Source of the DNA: Secundilactobacillus collinoides DSM 20515 = JCM 1123 | GTDB lineage: Bacteria > Bacillota > Bacilli > Lactobacillales > Lactobacillaceae | DNA: 64,000 nt | NCBI RefSeq assembly: GCF_001435975.1 | Contig: NZ_AYYR01000013.1 | Coordinates: 1 to 64,000 of the forward strand | Direction of reading: 5' to 3' | In this document: piece after piece, positions 24,687 to 32,681 of the stretch | Layout: each line of letters begins with the position of its first letter | Position numbering within the stretch: the stretch's first letter is position 1 | Notes under the pieces: model-generated | Database searches by the model: none | Told to the model about the DNA's origin: nothing | The model's input: the letters and a program-made list of their open reading frames with translations, nothing else | Translations under genes and position numbers: made by a program

Positions 24687-24730
24687 TGATTCGGTATTGA
24701 TTCGGTATTGATTCGGTATTGATTCGGTAT
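24687..24730. repeat. Four tandem copies of an 11-bp unit
   Basis: TGATTCGGTAT is repeated exactly four times (24687-24697, 24698-24708, 24709-24719, 24720-24730). It is non-coding, between the TetR gene and the YczE-like gene. It is prone to slippage and could vary between strains. Confidence 0.9.
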
Positions 24731-24746
24731 TATTGGTCAGTTTTAT

Positions 24747-24774
24747 AAAATCTTGGGTTAATCGTCAAGATTTT
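24747..24774 (+). terminator. Terminator-like hairpin after tetR
   Basis: AAAATCTTG (24747-24755) pairs with CAAGATTTT (24766-24774); the T-run is short. Confidence 0.5.
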
Positions 24775-24822
24775 AATGATTAAATGGTTAGTTAACTAAG
24801 CAGTTCAAAGGAGCATTTTTAT

Positions 24823-25494
24823 ATGAAAACAGGCAACGCGCCAGTACGTATATTGTTTTATTTTGCTGGCTTATTTATTATGACGATTGGTATCTCCCTG
24901 TCAGTTAAATCTGATCTGGGTGTTTCACCCGTGAGTGCCATTCCGTACACAATGACCGTGGTCTGGGGCATTGAGATGGGCAAGGCCACGATTATTTTTC
25001 ACACTGGGCTAGTGTTGATTCAAATCCTGTTGCTGCGCAGTAGGTTTCAACTTCGCAACGTTTTGCAGATTATCGTTGGCGTTATTTTCGGGTATTTTAC
25101 GACGTTCTGCAACTTCATGGTGAGCTTTTTGCCAACGCCGCACTTCATTGCGATTCGCCTGAGCATGATGGTTGTCAGTGTGATTCTGATTGCCATGGGC
25201 ATATTTTTCTACGTTCCGGCAGATATCATGCCACTTGCCAGTGAGGGGATCATGCTGGTAATTGCAGAGATGACCCATTTTGCATTTTCCCGAGTTAAAA
25301 TATCATTTGACGTGTTAATGGTCATTATTTCATTAACGATATGTCTGATTTCGATTCACCAGTTAGGCAGCGTGGGAATCGGGACGGTCATCGCAGCCGT
25401 TTGTGTGGGGCTGGTTTTAGGTATAATTGTGCGTTTGCTTGGTGGCTGGCGTTATAGGATCCTTCATCATGGGCAACGTGGCATGGAAAATTAG
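24823..25494 (+). CDS. YczE/YyaS/YitT-family membrane protein
   Basis: 223-aa integral membrane protein with about five to six helices. The signature FIMTIGISLSVKSDLGVSPVSAIPY near the N-terminus is characteristic of the YczE/YitT family, whose function is unsettled. AAAGGAG lies 10 nt before the ATG. It is downstream of an LmrA-like TetR gene but separated by a hairpin and the 11-bp tandem repeat. Confidence 0.85.
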   Translation: MKTGNAPVRILFYFAGLFIMTIGISLSVKSDLGVSPVSAIPYTMTVVWGIEMGKATIIFHTGLVLIQILLLRSRFQLRNVLQIIVGVIFGYFTTFCNFMVSFLPTPHFIAIRLSMMVVSVILIAMGIFFYVPADIMPLASEGIMLVIAEMTHFAFSRVKISFDVLMVIISLTICLISIHQLGSVGIGTVIAAVCVGLVLGIIVRLLGGWRYRILHHGQRGMEN

Positions 25495-25526
25495 AGGGTG
25501 TCAGGGTTATTTTTTTGCACCGCAAT

Positions 25527-25547
25527 ATGTAGACCAGTTGGTATAAT
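25527..25547 (+). promoter_or_regulatory. Second LmrA-type promoter/operator, no gene behind it
   Basis: ATGTAGACCAGTTGGTATAAT differs at one position from 24041-24061 and also carries TATAAT. Transcription from it would enter the hairpin at 25555-25601 within about 10 nt. Confidence 0.55.
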
Positions 25548-25554
25548 TAATGAT

Positions 25555-25601
25555 AAAGAAACGCGCATCAAACCTCGTTGAGATTTGATGCGCGTTTCTT
25601 T
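25555..25601. terminator. Strong bidirectional terminator
   Basis: An 18-bp perfect stem: AAAGAAACGCGCATCAAA (25555-25572) with TTTGATGCGCGTTTCTTT (25584-25601). It ends the minus-strand hydrolase operon. Confidence 0.85.
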
Positions 25602-25614
25602 AATCGTTAAGCAA

Positions 25615-26406
25615 TCAATTTTTAGTGAAATCATGGACCACTTGATTGAAATGTTCCGGATCCTCAAAGAACAGGAAATGGCCAAAATGTTCAAAGTATT
25701 CAAATTGCGAATTTGGAATGTCCTGGTGCACTGCTTTGATCAAATCGGCATTGAAGAAATGACCATCGCCAGAAATGACAAGCGTTGGCAGGGTAATTGA
25801 TTTCACTACAGTATGCCAGTCGGTGACGCCGTGGTTGATCAACAGGTCAGCTTGAAAATCAGGGTTGCCGGTTGAGGAAGCCTTAACGAGGTCGCTCGTG
25901 TCCATTCCGGGATCCGCCTGTGTATTTTCAATCATGTTCTTCATGCCAAGCGGTAAGTTTGCTCGGAGTTTTTCAGATAGTTCTAACAGACCGTTATAGT
26001 CCAGAAAGCCCCAATGATTTTTCAGTGTATCTAAGGCCAGTTCTGGTTCATCCACGAAGATGAACTTGGCTAACCGGTCGGCTTGGAACAATTCCCAATA
26101 TGACCAGCCAATCGAAGCACCCATGGACCAGCCAAGGAAGGTGACGTGATTTAATTCAAGATGATTCAAAAGTTCGTGGATGTCCGTCGCCAATCGAGAA
26201 ATATGCGCACCGGTTTTGGCGGATGACGACTTCCCGTGTCCCCGTAAATCAAGCGTCACAACGTGGAATGATTCCGCTAATACCGGAATGTTTCTCTCAT
26301 AGTAATCGTGGGTGGTGCCAAAGCCGTGGACCAGTAAAAGCGGTTGGCCGTCACCAAATTCTTCAAAATAGAGTTGGACGCCATCAGTTGTTGTGTAATA
26401 AGCCAC
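25615..26406 (-). CDS. Alpha/beta hydrolase (second of a tandem pair)
   Basis: 263-aa alpha/beta-hydrolase. Oxyanion-hole region VHGFGTTH, the DLRGHG block, nucleophile elbow GWSMGAS (catalytic Ser), acid candidate in VISGDGHFF and catalytic His in FEHFGHFLFFE. Substrate class unknown (esterase, peroxidase-like or similar). It starts with GTG preceded by GAGGG. It lies 20 bp downstream of a clearly homologous gene (26427); the two align along their whole length, so they arose by tandem duplication. Confidence 0.9.
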   Translation of the reverse strand: MAYYTTTDGVQLYFEEFGDGQPLLLVHGFGTTHDYYERNIPVLAESFHVVTLDLRGHGKSSSAKTGAHISRLATDIHELLNHLELNHVTFLGWSMGASIGWSYWELFQADRLAKFIFVDEPELALDTLKNHWGFLDYNGLLELSEKLRANLPLGMKNMIENTQADPGMDTSDLVKASSTGNPDFQADLLINHGVTDWHTVVKSITLPTLVISGDGHFFNADLIKAVHQDIPNSQFEYFEHFGHFLFFEDPEHFNQVVHDFTKN

Positions 26407-26426
26407 TATGAACCCTCATTTCTTGA

Positions 26427-27236
26427 TTATTGTAATTGAAACTGCTTATTTTCGACAAATTCAGTAACGAGTTGATTAAACTTTTCCGGGTACTCGAAAA
26501 ACAGCATGTGGCCAGCATCGCTAAAGCGTTCAAATCGACTATTCGGGATCATGTCGCTCACATGTTTGGTGCTCTTCCAATTAACGAGGCTGTTTTCACC
26601 GGAGAAAACGAGGGTCGGTAATGTGATGGTCGGCAGCACATCGCTCCAATCCAGCACGTGGTGATTGAAGATCAGTTGCGACAAGAAGTCACCGTTACCC
26701 AACTGTGAATCCGCCACCAAGTCATCGATATTCAGTTCTTTTTTATGTAGGAGTGAGCGGATAAAAGTTTCAATCGTGGCGTCGGTGTGATCACGCATGT
26801 TGTTTTGAAAAGCGGTTAAGTCATCCATCGACATCGCGCCGGTTGGGTTATCCGGGTCGGCAGCTGCTAAAGCCGGTTCGTCCACGAAGATGAACTTTGC
26901 GAGCCGGTCGGCGCCAAATAGATCCCAGTAGTTCCAACCAACGGAAGCGCCCATCGACCAGCCGAGATAGGTGACATTTGTCAGATTCAGTTCCGTCAAT
27001 AAGCCGTGAATGTCGGTTGCTAAGCGTGAAACGCGCGGTCCTTTCGTGACTTTGTTTGAATGGCCTTGCCCCCGTAAATCAACTGCAATCACGCGAAAAT
27101 GCTTGCTGAGTTCGGGAATGTTTTTGCGAAAGTAACGACTCGTGCAGCCGTAGCCATGCGCCAGCATTAAAACCGGACCGGCACCGGTATCGGTGAAGTA
27201 AATGGGTGTGTTATCTGAAGCTATGCATTGTGTCAT
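26427..27236 (-). CDS. Alpha/beta hydrolase (first of a tandem pair)
   Basis: 269 aa with the same layout as its neighbour: AHGYGCTS, DLRGQGHS, GWSMGAS with the nucleophile serine, VFSGENSLV with the acid region, and SDAGHMLFFE with the catalytic histidine. CAGGAGG precedes the ATG. It heads a two-gene operon. The upstream region has an imperfect dyad (GTATTTCATT with AATGTAAATAC, about 27263-27301) that may bind the adjacent MarR protein at 27611. Confidence 0.9.
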   Translation of the reverse strand: MTQCIASDNTPIYFTDTGAGPVLMLAHGYGCTSRYFRKNIPELSKHFRVIAVDLRGQGHSNKVTKGPRVSRLATDIHGLLTELNLTNVTYLGWSMGASVGWNYWDLFGADRLAKFIFVDEPALAAADPDNPTGAMSMDDLTAFQNNMRDHTDATIETFIRSLLHKKELNIDDLVADSQLGNGDFLSQLIFNHHVLDWSDVLPTITLPTLVFSGENSLVNWKSTKHVSDMIPNSRFERFSDAGHMLFFEYPEKFNQLVTEFVENKQFQLQ

Positions 27237-27564
27237 GATCTAACCTCCTGAAATTAGAATGTATTTCATTTTAATATAATGGAATTTTAATGTAAATACT
27301 CTTTTGGGTCTTATTCACGGATTTCGATCGTGCAAAATCGTTGGCGCGTTGGTTGATGACTTGTCGACGTGTTTTTTAGCTACATGTCTAAACATCAACA
27401 AACAGTCAAAAGCCACCTGAAGCGCTAATTGTGCTTGATAAGCATTATTCATTTATTGATCATCCCCATATGATGGTCACATTGAAGTGACAACAGCTTG
27501 CGGTGGAAGACCGAGCACATCTTTTCAGGAAAGGTATCACACGCTCAACAAATAAAAATGATCT
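27237..27564. promoter_or_regulatory. Upstream region of the hydrolase pair
   Basis: Apart from the dyad near 27263-27301, just upstream of the hydrolase start, about 260 bp show no gene or recognisable element. Confidence 0.4.
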
Positions 27565-27601
27565 AAAAGCGCTGAGGAAGGCATCATTTCTCAGCGCTTT
27601 T
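27565..27601. terminator. Terminator of the marR gene
   Basis: AAAAGCGCTGAG (27565-27576) pairs with CTCAGCGCTTTT (27590-27601), a perfect 12-bp stem. Confidence 0.8.
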
Positions 27602-27610
27602 TGGGCATTT

Positions 27611-28036
27611 TTATTCTTTTAGTGCACGTGTAAGTGATGACTTTAAAAGTGCACAGAGCTGGCTTTCATCATTGACGGTGAACATTGTCTGATAGGACCG
27701 GTTTAAATCTGTCCATAGACGTGCCAGCGTGGGTTGAAGCTGCCGGCCATCGATCGTCAGGCTGACAACAACGTGACGACCGGCGTTTTCCCTTTTAATT
27801 AAGGTACGTTGTTCAAGTTGATTTAAAGATCGGGTGATGGTTGATTGGTCAACAGAAAGGATGTCCGCCAATTGTGTGGGTGTTGTGGTGTCATCGCCGT
27901 TTAGCGACATTAAAATAAATGCACAGGCTGGTGACAGGGCGGCGCGTTTAAACTGTTGGGTGCAGCGTTTAGTTAGTATTTTGGTAAAGCGAACACTGGC
28001 AAAGTACAAAGAGTCAGTGAAGTTGATTTCAGTCAT
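27611..28036 (-). CDS. MarR-family transcriptional regulator
   Basis: 141 aa, MarR length. HTH segment TTPTQLADILSVDQSTITRSLNQLEQRTLI, then wing RENAGRHVVVSLTIDGRQ. The ATG at 28036 is preceded by AAAGGAG at suitable spacing. A TATACT box lies upstream on the minus strand near 28074-28079. It probably regulates the hydrolase operon that follows it on the same strand. Confidence 0.87.
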   Translation of the reverse strand: MTEINFTDSLYFASVRFTKILTKRCTQQFKRAALSPACAFILMSLNGDDTTTPTQLADILSVDQSTITRSLNQLEQRTLIKRENAGRHVVVSLTIDGRQLQPTLARLWTDLNRSYQTMFTVNDESQLCALLKSSLTRALKE

Positions 28037-28429
28037 GAGCAATGCTCCTTTGGGTAGCTGTTATTGTTGTCTAGTATACCGCCAACAAGGCGTTGATGAC
28101 GCGCATGTGCAATATTGAGGATTTAGCGCATAGCAACCTAAACTGAACCTTAAGAACAGAGCTAATAATTAACGTTTTTCGGTTCTACTTGACATAACAA
28201 AAATTATGCTGAGTTATCCATTTGCAAAATGAATCACTCAAAAAGACTGATATGATGGCGCTTAATTGCTATTTATGTCGCTGATTCTCGAGTTCTTTCA
28301 AGCTTGCTTCACAGAATGAAAACTTAATTATTTTTTCCTGCTCTTCACCCTAGAATTGGCGTAAAATAAATTAATTGAAACAATTCACGCGGTCAACTGA
28401 AGTTGCGTGAAGGTGCGGGGGAATGCGGC
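28037..28429. other. Intergenic region, marR to DUF915 gene
   Basis: A divergent promoter region of about 390 bp. TTGACA occurs near 28190 on the plus strand without a convincing -10 at 17 bp. No gene is supported. Confidence 0.4.
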
Positions 28430-29272
28430 ATGAGGAAACGACTTTGGGTCATTGGGTTGACCATTTTGATTACAATGCTTGGCTTCAGCCAGTTTACGGA
28501 TGGCAAGCAAGCGAGTGTGAAATCGCGGCGGACGGCCGTAGCCACACTCTATATTCACGGGCATCACGCGGATCCGGGGGCGATGAACTTTCTAATGGCC
28601 AGTGCGGCCTGGCAGGATAATGCCCACTTTGTCGTAACAGCGACCGTTTCACCACAGGGACAAGTGCAGTTAAGCGGGAAGTGGCCGGCTGGCACGCAGC
28701 ATCCGTTAGTGAAAGTGTTGTTTGACAACAATCACACCCGCAATTATCGCTTGTTACGCGTCTGGTTGCACAACGTGCTGGTTGCGCTGCATCACCGGTA
28801 CGGGATTAGACGGTTTAACGTGGTTGCCCATTCCTTGGGAAACGCGGCTGTCATGAACTACGAGTTGGCCAACAGCGATAAACGCGGACTGCCGAAACTA
28901 CAAAAGTACGTGGCCATTGCCGGTAACTTTGACGGCATCCCGGGGTGCCATAAGAATCAGCACCCAAACTACATTATGGCAGACGGTTTGCCGCACTGGC
29001 GGGCACCTTGGTACAAGTTTGCGTACCGTCACCGCGGCCAGTTTAACATGCATCAAGCCTCTGTATTGAACATCTACGGTAATTTGCGCAACGGTACGGA
29101 TTCTGATGGGAAAATCTTAAACGCCAGCACAAAATCGCTGAAGCCTTTGATTAAGGGACACGTTGGCCATTACCAAGCCAAAGAATTTGTGGGTGAAAAT
29201 GTACAACATCGACGCTTGCGGGAGAATCCGCGTGTGGCTAATCGGGTGGATAAATTCTTGTTTAATGAGTAG
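28430..29272 (+). CDS. Exported DUF915-type alpha/beta hydrolase
   Basis: 280 aa. The N-terminal signal/anchor (RKRLWVIGLTILITMLGFSQF) indicates export. Then come the family features: ATLYIHGHHADPG (oxyanion-hole strand), a helix HNVLVALHHRYGIRRF, and nucleophile elbow VAHSLGNAAVMNY (catalytic Ser). The late GHVGHYQ supplies the probable catalytic His. DUF915 proteins are cell-surface hydrolases common in lactobacilli, natural substrate unknown. The ATG at 28430 is preferred because GGGGGA lies 6 nt upstream. Stand-alone gene with its own terminator. Confidence 0.88.
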   Translation: MRKRLWVIGLTILITMLGFSQFTDGKQASVKSRRTAVATLYIHGHHADPGAMNFLMASAAWQDNAHFVVTATVSPQGQVQLSGKWPAGTQHPLVKVLFDNNHTRNYRLLRVWLHNVLVALHHRYGIRRFNVVAHSLGNAAVMNYELANSDKRGLPKLQKYVAIAGNFDGIPGCHKNQHPNYIMADGLPHWRAPWYKFAYRHRGQFNMHQASVLNIYGNLRNGTDSDGKILNASTKSLKPLIKGHVGHYQAKEFVGENVQHRRLRENPRVANRVDKFLFNE

Positions 29273-29289
29273 CCGCTTTACATGCAATT

Positions 29290-29323
29290 GCGTCACCTAG
29301 GACAAACTGGGTGACGCTTTTTT
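29290..29323 (+). terminator. Terminator after the DUF915 gene
   Basis: GCGTCACC (29290-29297) pairs with GGTGACGC (29310-29317), followed by six T residues. Confidence 0.85.
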
Positions 29324-29976
29324 ATGTGGGGTGGTTAATGATGCTCAGCCCTTGGTAAGGACACAGGCTCAACGTGGCCTGTAATTTTCCCAACACTGTA
29401 GGTACTAGGGTGATGCGTGGTGGGATCATCAATTGAGCCTAATTGGTTTCCATTTTGTGGTTGTTTTGACATACATGTTATAGCACATGTTGTTGTACAT
29501 GCACTATAACATGTACTATATATTTTGTGCTGGATATCGTTTGCTCTAAGTAAAACCAAATTGTGAAAAAGTGTCATTTAAAGCGATAATACAATCTTTC
29601 CGATGCGCAATCTTTCCGACGAAATTTCAGAATTGCCTCGCACGCTTTGGCGCACATGTTGACTCAACAGGCACGCCCAAAAAACTGACTGATTTACTGA
29701 CCCAAAATATTGAATAAGTGAGGAATGATTCTTTACAAAAATATCGAAGCTTTACCAGTTTGACTCATGAAACCGCAGTGCAAAGGGTCTCACTACGATT
29801 GCTCTGATTGTATTTTTATTCATAATACATTTACGAGATTGTTACATGAATATATATTTGTCCAGTGCGTCTTTTATTCAAATCGCTTCCAAGACAATTT
29901 AATTGCATTTCGCCTTTTTGAACAGTAGTCTAAATCATGATTATGAACGGACAACACAACAAAGGAGACGACCTTG
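29324..29976. other. Long intergenic region with a palindrome and a possible gene remnant
   Basis: About 650 bp without an intact gene. Near 29630-29718 one frame reads as a protein tail, ending DSTGTPKKLTDLLTQNIE then TAA, which looks like the decayed C-terminus of a lost gene. The palindrome at 29472-29515 is listed separately. AAAGGAG at 29961 serves the next gene. Confidence 0.4.
29472..29515. promoter_or_regulatory. Palindromic element, 12-bp arms
   Basis: TACATGTTATAG (29472-29483) and CTATAACATGTA (29504-29515) are exact reverse complements, with a nested CATG pair inside. TTGACA immediately precedes it (29466-29471). It looks like an operator or small hairpin with no gene directly behind it. 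Confidence 0.5.
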
Positions 29977-30591
29977 ATGAAAAAAGTATTGATTTTAGGC
30001 GCGGGCGGACAAATTGCTCAGTTTGCCGAGGCTGAATTAGCGGGCAAGGCTGACTTGACCCTGTTTTTGCGCCACCCAGAAAAGTTATCCCAACCGGTTG
30101 GCACGGTGATCACTGGCGACGTTTTTGACACGGATCAATTAGCCGCAGCGATGAAGGGTCAGGACATTGTTTATTCAAACTTGGGCCCGCAACCAATGGC
30201 AAAGATGGCCAAGGCCGTTATTGCAGCTGCTGAAAAGGCCGGTGTCCAGCGATTGATCTGGGTTGCCACCGTTGGCATTTACCGGGAAGAACCCGCAGAC
30301 CACGTTGCTGAAGTAGAGGCTATCTATGGTGCTGCCGATGATCCAACCAGTTACTTTGGCGATGAACGCGTGGGCGCGGACCTTATCGAAGCCAGCAGCC
30401 TGACCAGCACCATTATTCGGCCAAACACACTGACAAACGGGACGGCCGTGGAAGAAGTCGTTGTGAACGGCCGGCATGACACAGTCAGCGGTCAGCCGAT
30501 CGCTAGGCGCACGGTGGCACACTTTATTAGTGAACTAGTTTTAAACGATGACCAGTATGAAAATGAGTCGATTGCTATCAGCACTAAATAA
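29977..30591 (+). CDS. NAD(P)H-binding atypical SDR
   Basis: 204 aa. KVLILGAGGQIAQFAEAEL is a GAGGQIA dinucleotide-binding loop. GDVFDTDQLAAAMKGQDIVYSN, a late TIIRPNTLTNG block and no classical YxxxK place it with YwnB/NmrA-like proteins. It is related in architecture to the gene at 11368. AAAGGAG lies about 8 nt before the ATG at 29977. Monocistronic, with a strong terminator downstream. Confidence 0.87.
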   Translation: MKKVLILGAGGQIAQFAEAELAGKADLTLFLRHPEKLSQPVGTVITGDVFDTDQLAAAMKGQDIVYSNLGPQPMAKMAKAVIAAAEKAGVQRLIWVATVGIYREEPADHVAEVEAIYGAADDPTSYFGDERVGADLIEASSLTSTIIRPNTLTNGTAVEEVVVNGRHDTVSGQPIARRTVAHFISELVLNDDQYENESIAISTK

Positions 30592-30641
30592 GTGATCCAT
30601 TACATTAAGCAAGGGACAAAGGCCGTTTTGTTCCCAGAATA

Positions 30642-30690
30642 AAGGGCACCCCAGAAAAAAAGCAATTGGGATTTTCTGGGGTGCCTTTAT
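30642..30690 (+). terminator. Terminator
   Basis: GGCACCCCAGAAAA (30645-30658) and TTTTCTGGGGTGCC (30672-30685) form a perfect 14-bp stem, followed by TTTA. Confidence 0.8.
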
Positions 30691-31030
30691 GGTCGAGCGC
30701 AGTTGGCTGATACTCATCGATTATTCTAGGCAGCTGAGCGGACAGCCTTTCCTCAACACAGAGGCGCTCTCAAAACGCCTTGCTTCACTCCCTATACATA
30801 CAAAGCATAGCAGCCATACACACTGAGTATTATCTACAAGCCGGTATCCGCCGTATACTTGATTTGGAACAGTAGACAGTTGTTCACTAGCGCACACGTG
30901 AAGCACACTTTTTGCCAGAAAAGGTGATAGACTAGTGCTGGTAGCTGTAAGCGATTTAACAAACGTAGCAGTTATATTCGTCACTGCAGCTGATGTTTCA
31001 AGTTTATATAATGAAAGGATGTATCTTAAT
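30691..31030. other. Upstream region of the third alcohol dehydrogenase
   Basis: About 340 bp. A CACTAG/CTAGTG pair flanks roughly 30887-30936. Unlike the genes at 2881, 4343, 10262 and 11368, I see no promoter with a 19-bp spacer here. Confidence 0.4.
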
Positions 31031-32071
31031 ATGAAATCAACAATTTTTGTTAAACCCGGCGAAGTTGCCGTAAAGGACGTGGATATGCCAACGATTCAGG
31101 CGGCCGACGATGTTATCATCAAAGTCGTTTTGACCTGTGTCTGCGGGTCAGACCTGTGGGCCTACCGCGGGTTGCAGGATGCTGAACCCAACTCACAAAA
31201 CTCCGGCCATGAAGCCATTGGGGTAGTCACGGAAGTTGGCGATGATATCACGACCGTACAACCCGGTGATTTTGTGATTGCACCTTTCACCCATGGCTGC
31301 GGCCACTGTGCCGCTTGTCGGGCCGGTTTTGACGGTGACTGTCAGGACCATACCGATAACTTCAGTGCCGGCGTTCAGGCCGAGTACATTCGTTTCCAAC
31401 ACGGCGAGTGGGCGCTGATCAAGATTCCCGGTAAGCCCGAAGATTACAGTGAGGCCATGCTGAAATCCTTGCTGAGCCTGGCCGATGTCATGGCCACTGG
31501 TTACCACGCTGCCCGCGTTGCGAACGTTGGTGCCGGTGACACGGTTGCCGTTGTCGGTGACGGTGCCGTTGGGCTGTGCGGTGTTATTGCTGCCCAGATG
31601 CGCGGTGCTAAGCGGATCATCATCATGAGCCGTCACGAAGACCGTCAGAAACTGGCCGTTGAATTCGGCGCAACGGATGTTGTTGCTGAACGGGGCGATG
31701 AAGGGGTTGCTAAGATTATGCAGCTGACAAACAACGCCGGTGTGGATGCCGTTTTGGAATGTGTCGGGACTGAATTGTCTAACGAGACAGCCATCAACAT
31801 CGCCCGTCCCGGCGCCGTCGTTGGCCGGGTGGGCCTGCCGCACGAACCAAAGATGGACATGAGCCGGTCATTCGGCACCAACACGATTATTGCCGGTGGC
31901 CCTGCGTCCGTTACGACCTACGATAAGGCAGTTTTGTTAAAGGCTGTGCTGGACGGTGACATTCACCCCGGCAAAGTGTTTACCAAGGCCTTCAAGCTCG
32001 CTGATATCAACACGGCTTACCAAGCCATGACCGACCGTGAAGTCATTAAAGCGTTGATTCAACCCGCCTGA
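31031..32071 (+). CDS. Zinc-dependent alcohol dehydrogenase (paralogue of the one at 4343)
   Basis: 346-aa zinc MDR. Catalytic Cys38 (CVCGSD) and His60-Glu61; structural Cys90, Cys93, Cys96 and Cys104 (GCGHCAACRAG). The cofactor loop is GDGAVGLCGVIAA near residue 175. It aligns over its full length with the protein at 4343, including the SRHEDRQKLA block, but has a different upstream region. The ATG at 31031 follows GAAAGGATG; an in-frame extension to 30935 has no ribosome binding site and lacks similarity. Presumably it reduces aldehydes or oxidises small alcohols; different regulation may explain why two copies are kept. Confidence 0.9.
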   Translation: MKSTIFVKPGEVAVKDVDMPTIQAADDVIIKVVLTCVCGSDLWAYRGLQDAEPNSQNSGHEAIGVVTEVGDDITTVQPGDFVIAPFTHGCGHCAACRAGFDGDCQDHTDNFSAGVQAEYIRFQHGEWALIKIPGKPEDYSEAMLKSLLSLADVMATGYHAARVANVGAGDTVAVVGDGAVGLCGVIAAQMRGAKRIIIMSRHEDRQKLAVEFGATDVVAERGDEGVAKIMQLTNNAGVDAVLECVGTELSNETAINIARPGAVVGRVGLPHEPKMDMSRSFGTNTIIAGGPASVTTYDKAVLLKAVLDGDIHPGKVFTKAFKLADINTAYQAMTDREVIKALIQPA

Positions 32072-32096
32072 TTTATCTGAAATTAAATGAACTACT

Positions 32097-32137
32097 GAAA
32101 ACAACCGCTGCGGCCGATCCCGCTGCGGTTGTTTTTT
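32097..32137 (+). terminator. Terminator after the third alcohol dehydrogenase
   Basis: ACAACCGC (32101-32108) pairs with GCGGTTGT (32125-32132), followed by TTTTTT. Confidence 0.85.
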
Positions 32138-32199
32138 GCTGTCATTTGCTGGTGGTCGTATTATTATAGGAGATGTCTAAGTGAGAGGAGGCGGTCAAC

Positions 32200-32514
32200 A
32201 TGACTGATCAGGAGACACGTCAGACCATTGAAAAACAGCTGCAAACCGTTTATGAACCGCAGCTTATGGTTGACGTCTATAACCTGGGACTGGTCTACAA
32301 CATCAAAGTCGCTGACGGGCACTGTTACATTACAATGACGCTGCCGTCCATGGGGTGCGGCTGTGTGCCGCAAGTGACCGACAACGTTCAGCAGGTCTGC
32401 ACACAGGTTGCCGGAATTACTGAAACAACGGTGAATATCGTTTGGGAGCCGGCCTGGACACCTGCCAAGATGAACCGAATCGCCCGCATCACAATGCAAA
32501 CCAATCGTGGGTAG
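32200..32514 (+). CDS. SufT/MIP18-type iron-sulfur assembly factor (DUF59)
   Basis: 104-aa single-domain protein. The DUF59 hallmarks are an N-terminal helix, YEPQLMVDVYNLGLVYNIKV (the DPExxxxIxxLGLVY-like block), the short motif TLPSMGCGCVP containing conserved cysteines, and the C-terminal VNIVWEPAWTPAKM. DUF59 proteins help load Fe-S clusters onto target enzymes. GAGAGGAGG precedes the ATG. Alone on its transcript; it follows an ADH gene with a terminator between. Confidence 0.9.
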   Translation: MTDQETRQTIEKQLQTVYEPQLMVDVYNLGLVYNIKVADGHCYITMTLPSMGCGCVPQVTDNVQQVCTQVAGITETTVNIVWEPAWTPAKMNRIARITMQTNRG

Positions 32515-32681
32515 TCGTTTAAAAGACGTTTTCTATGAATTTGGTGAAAAACAATAAAAAAATTTGGGGTGAAAGCGGTAACCTGACCCGGACCGGTTTT
32601 CATCATTTCAAATCGTGGTAAGATATTGAGTGATGGTTTTTTTGCTAACAACTAATAACAAACATGGGAGAGACTTACATA

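Noticed and set aside
30935-31030. 32-residue N-terminal extension of the third alcohol dehydrogenase
   Set aside because: No ribosome binding site and no counterpart in its paralogue at 4343.
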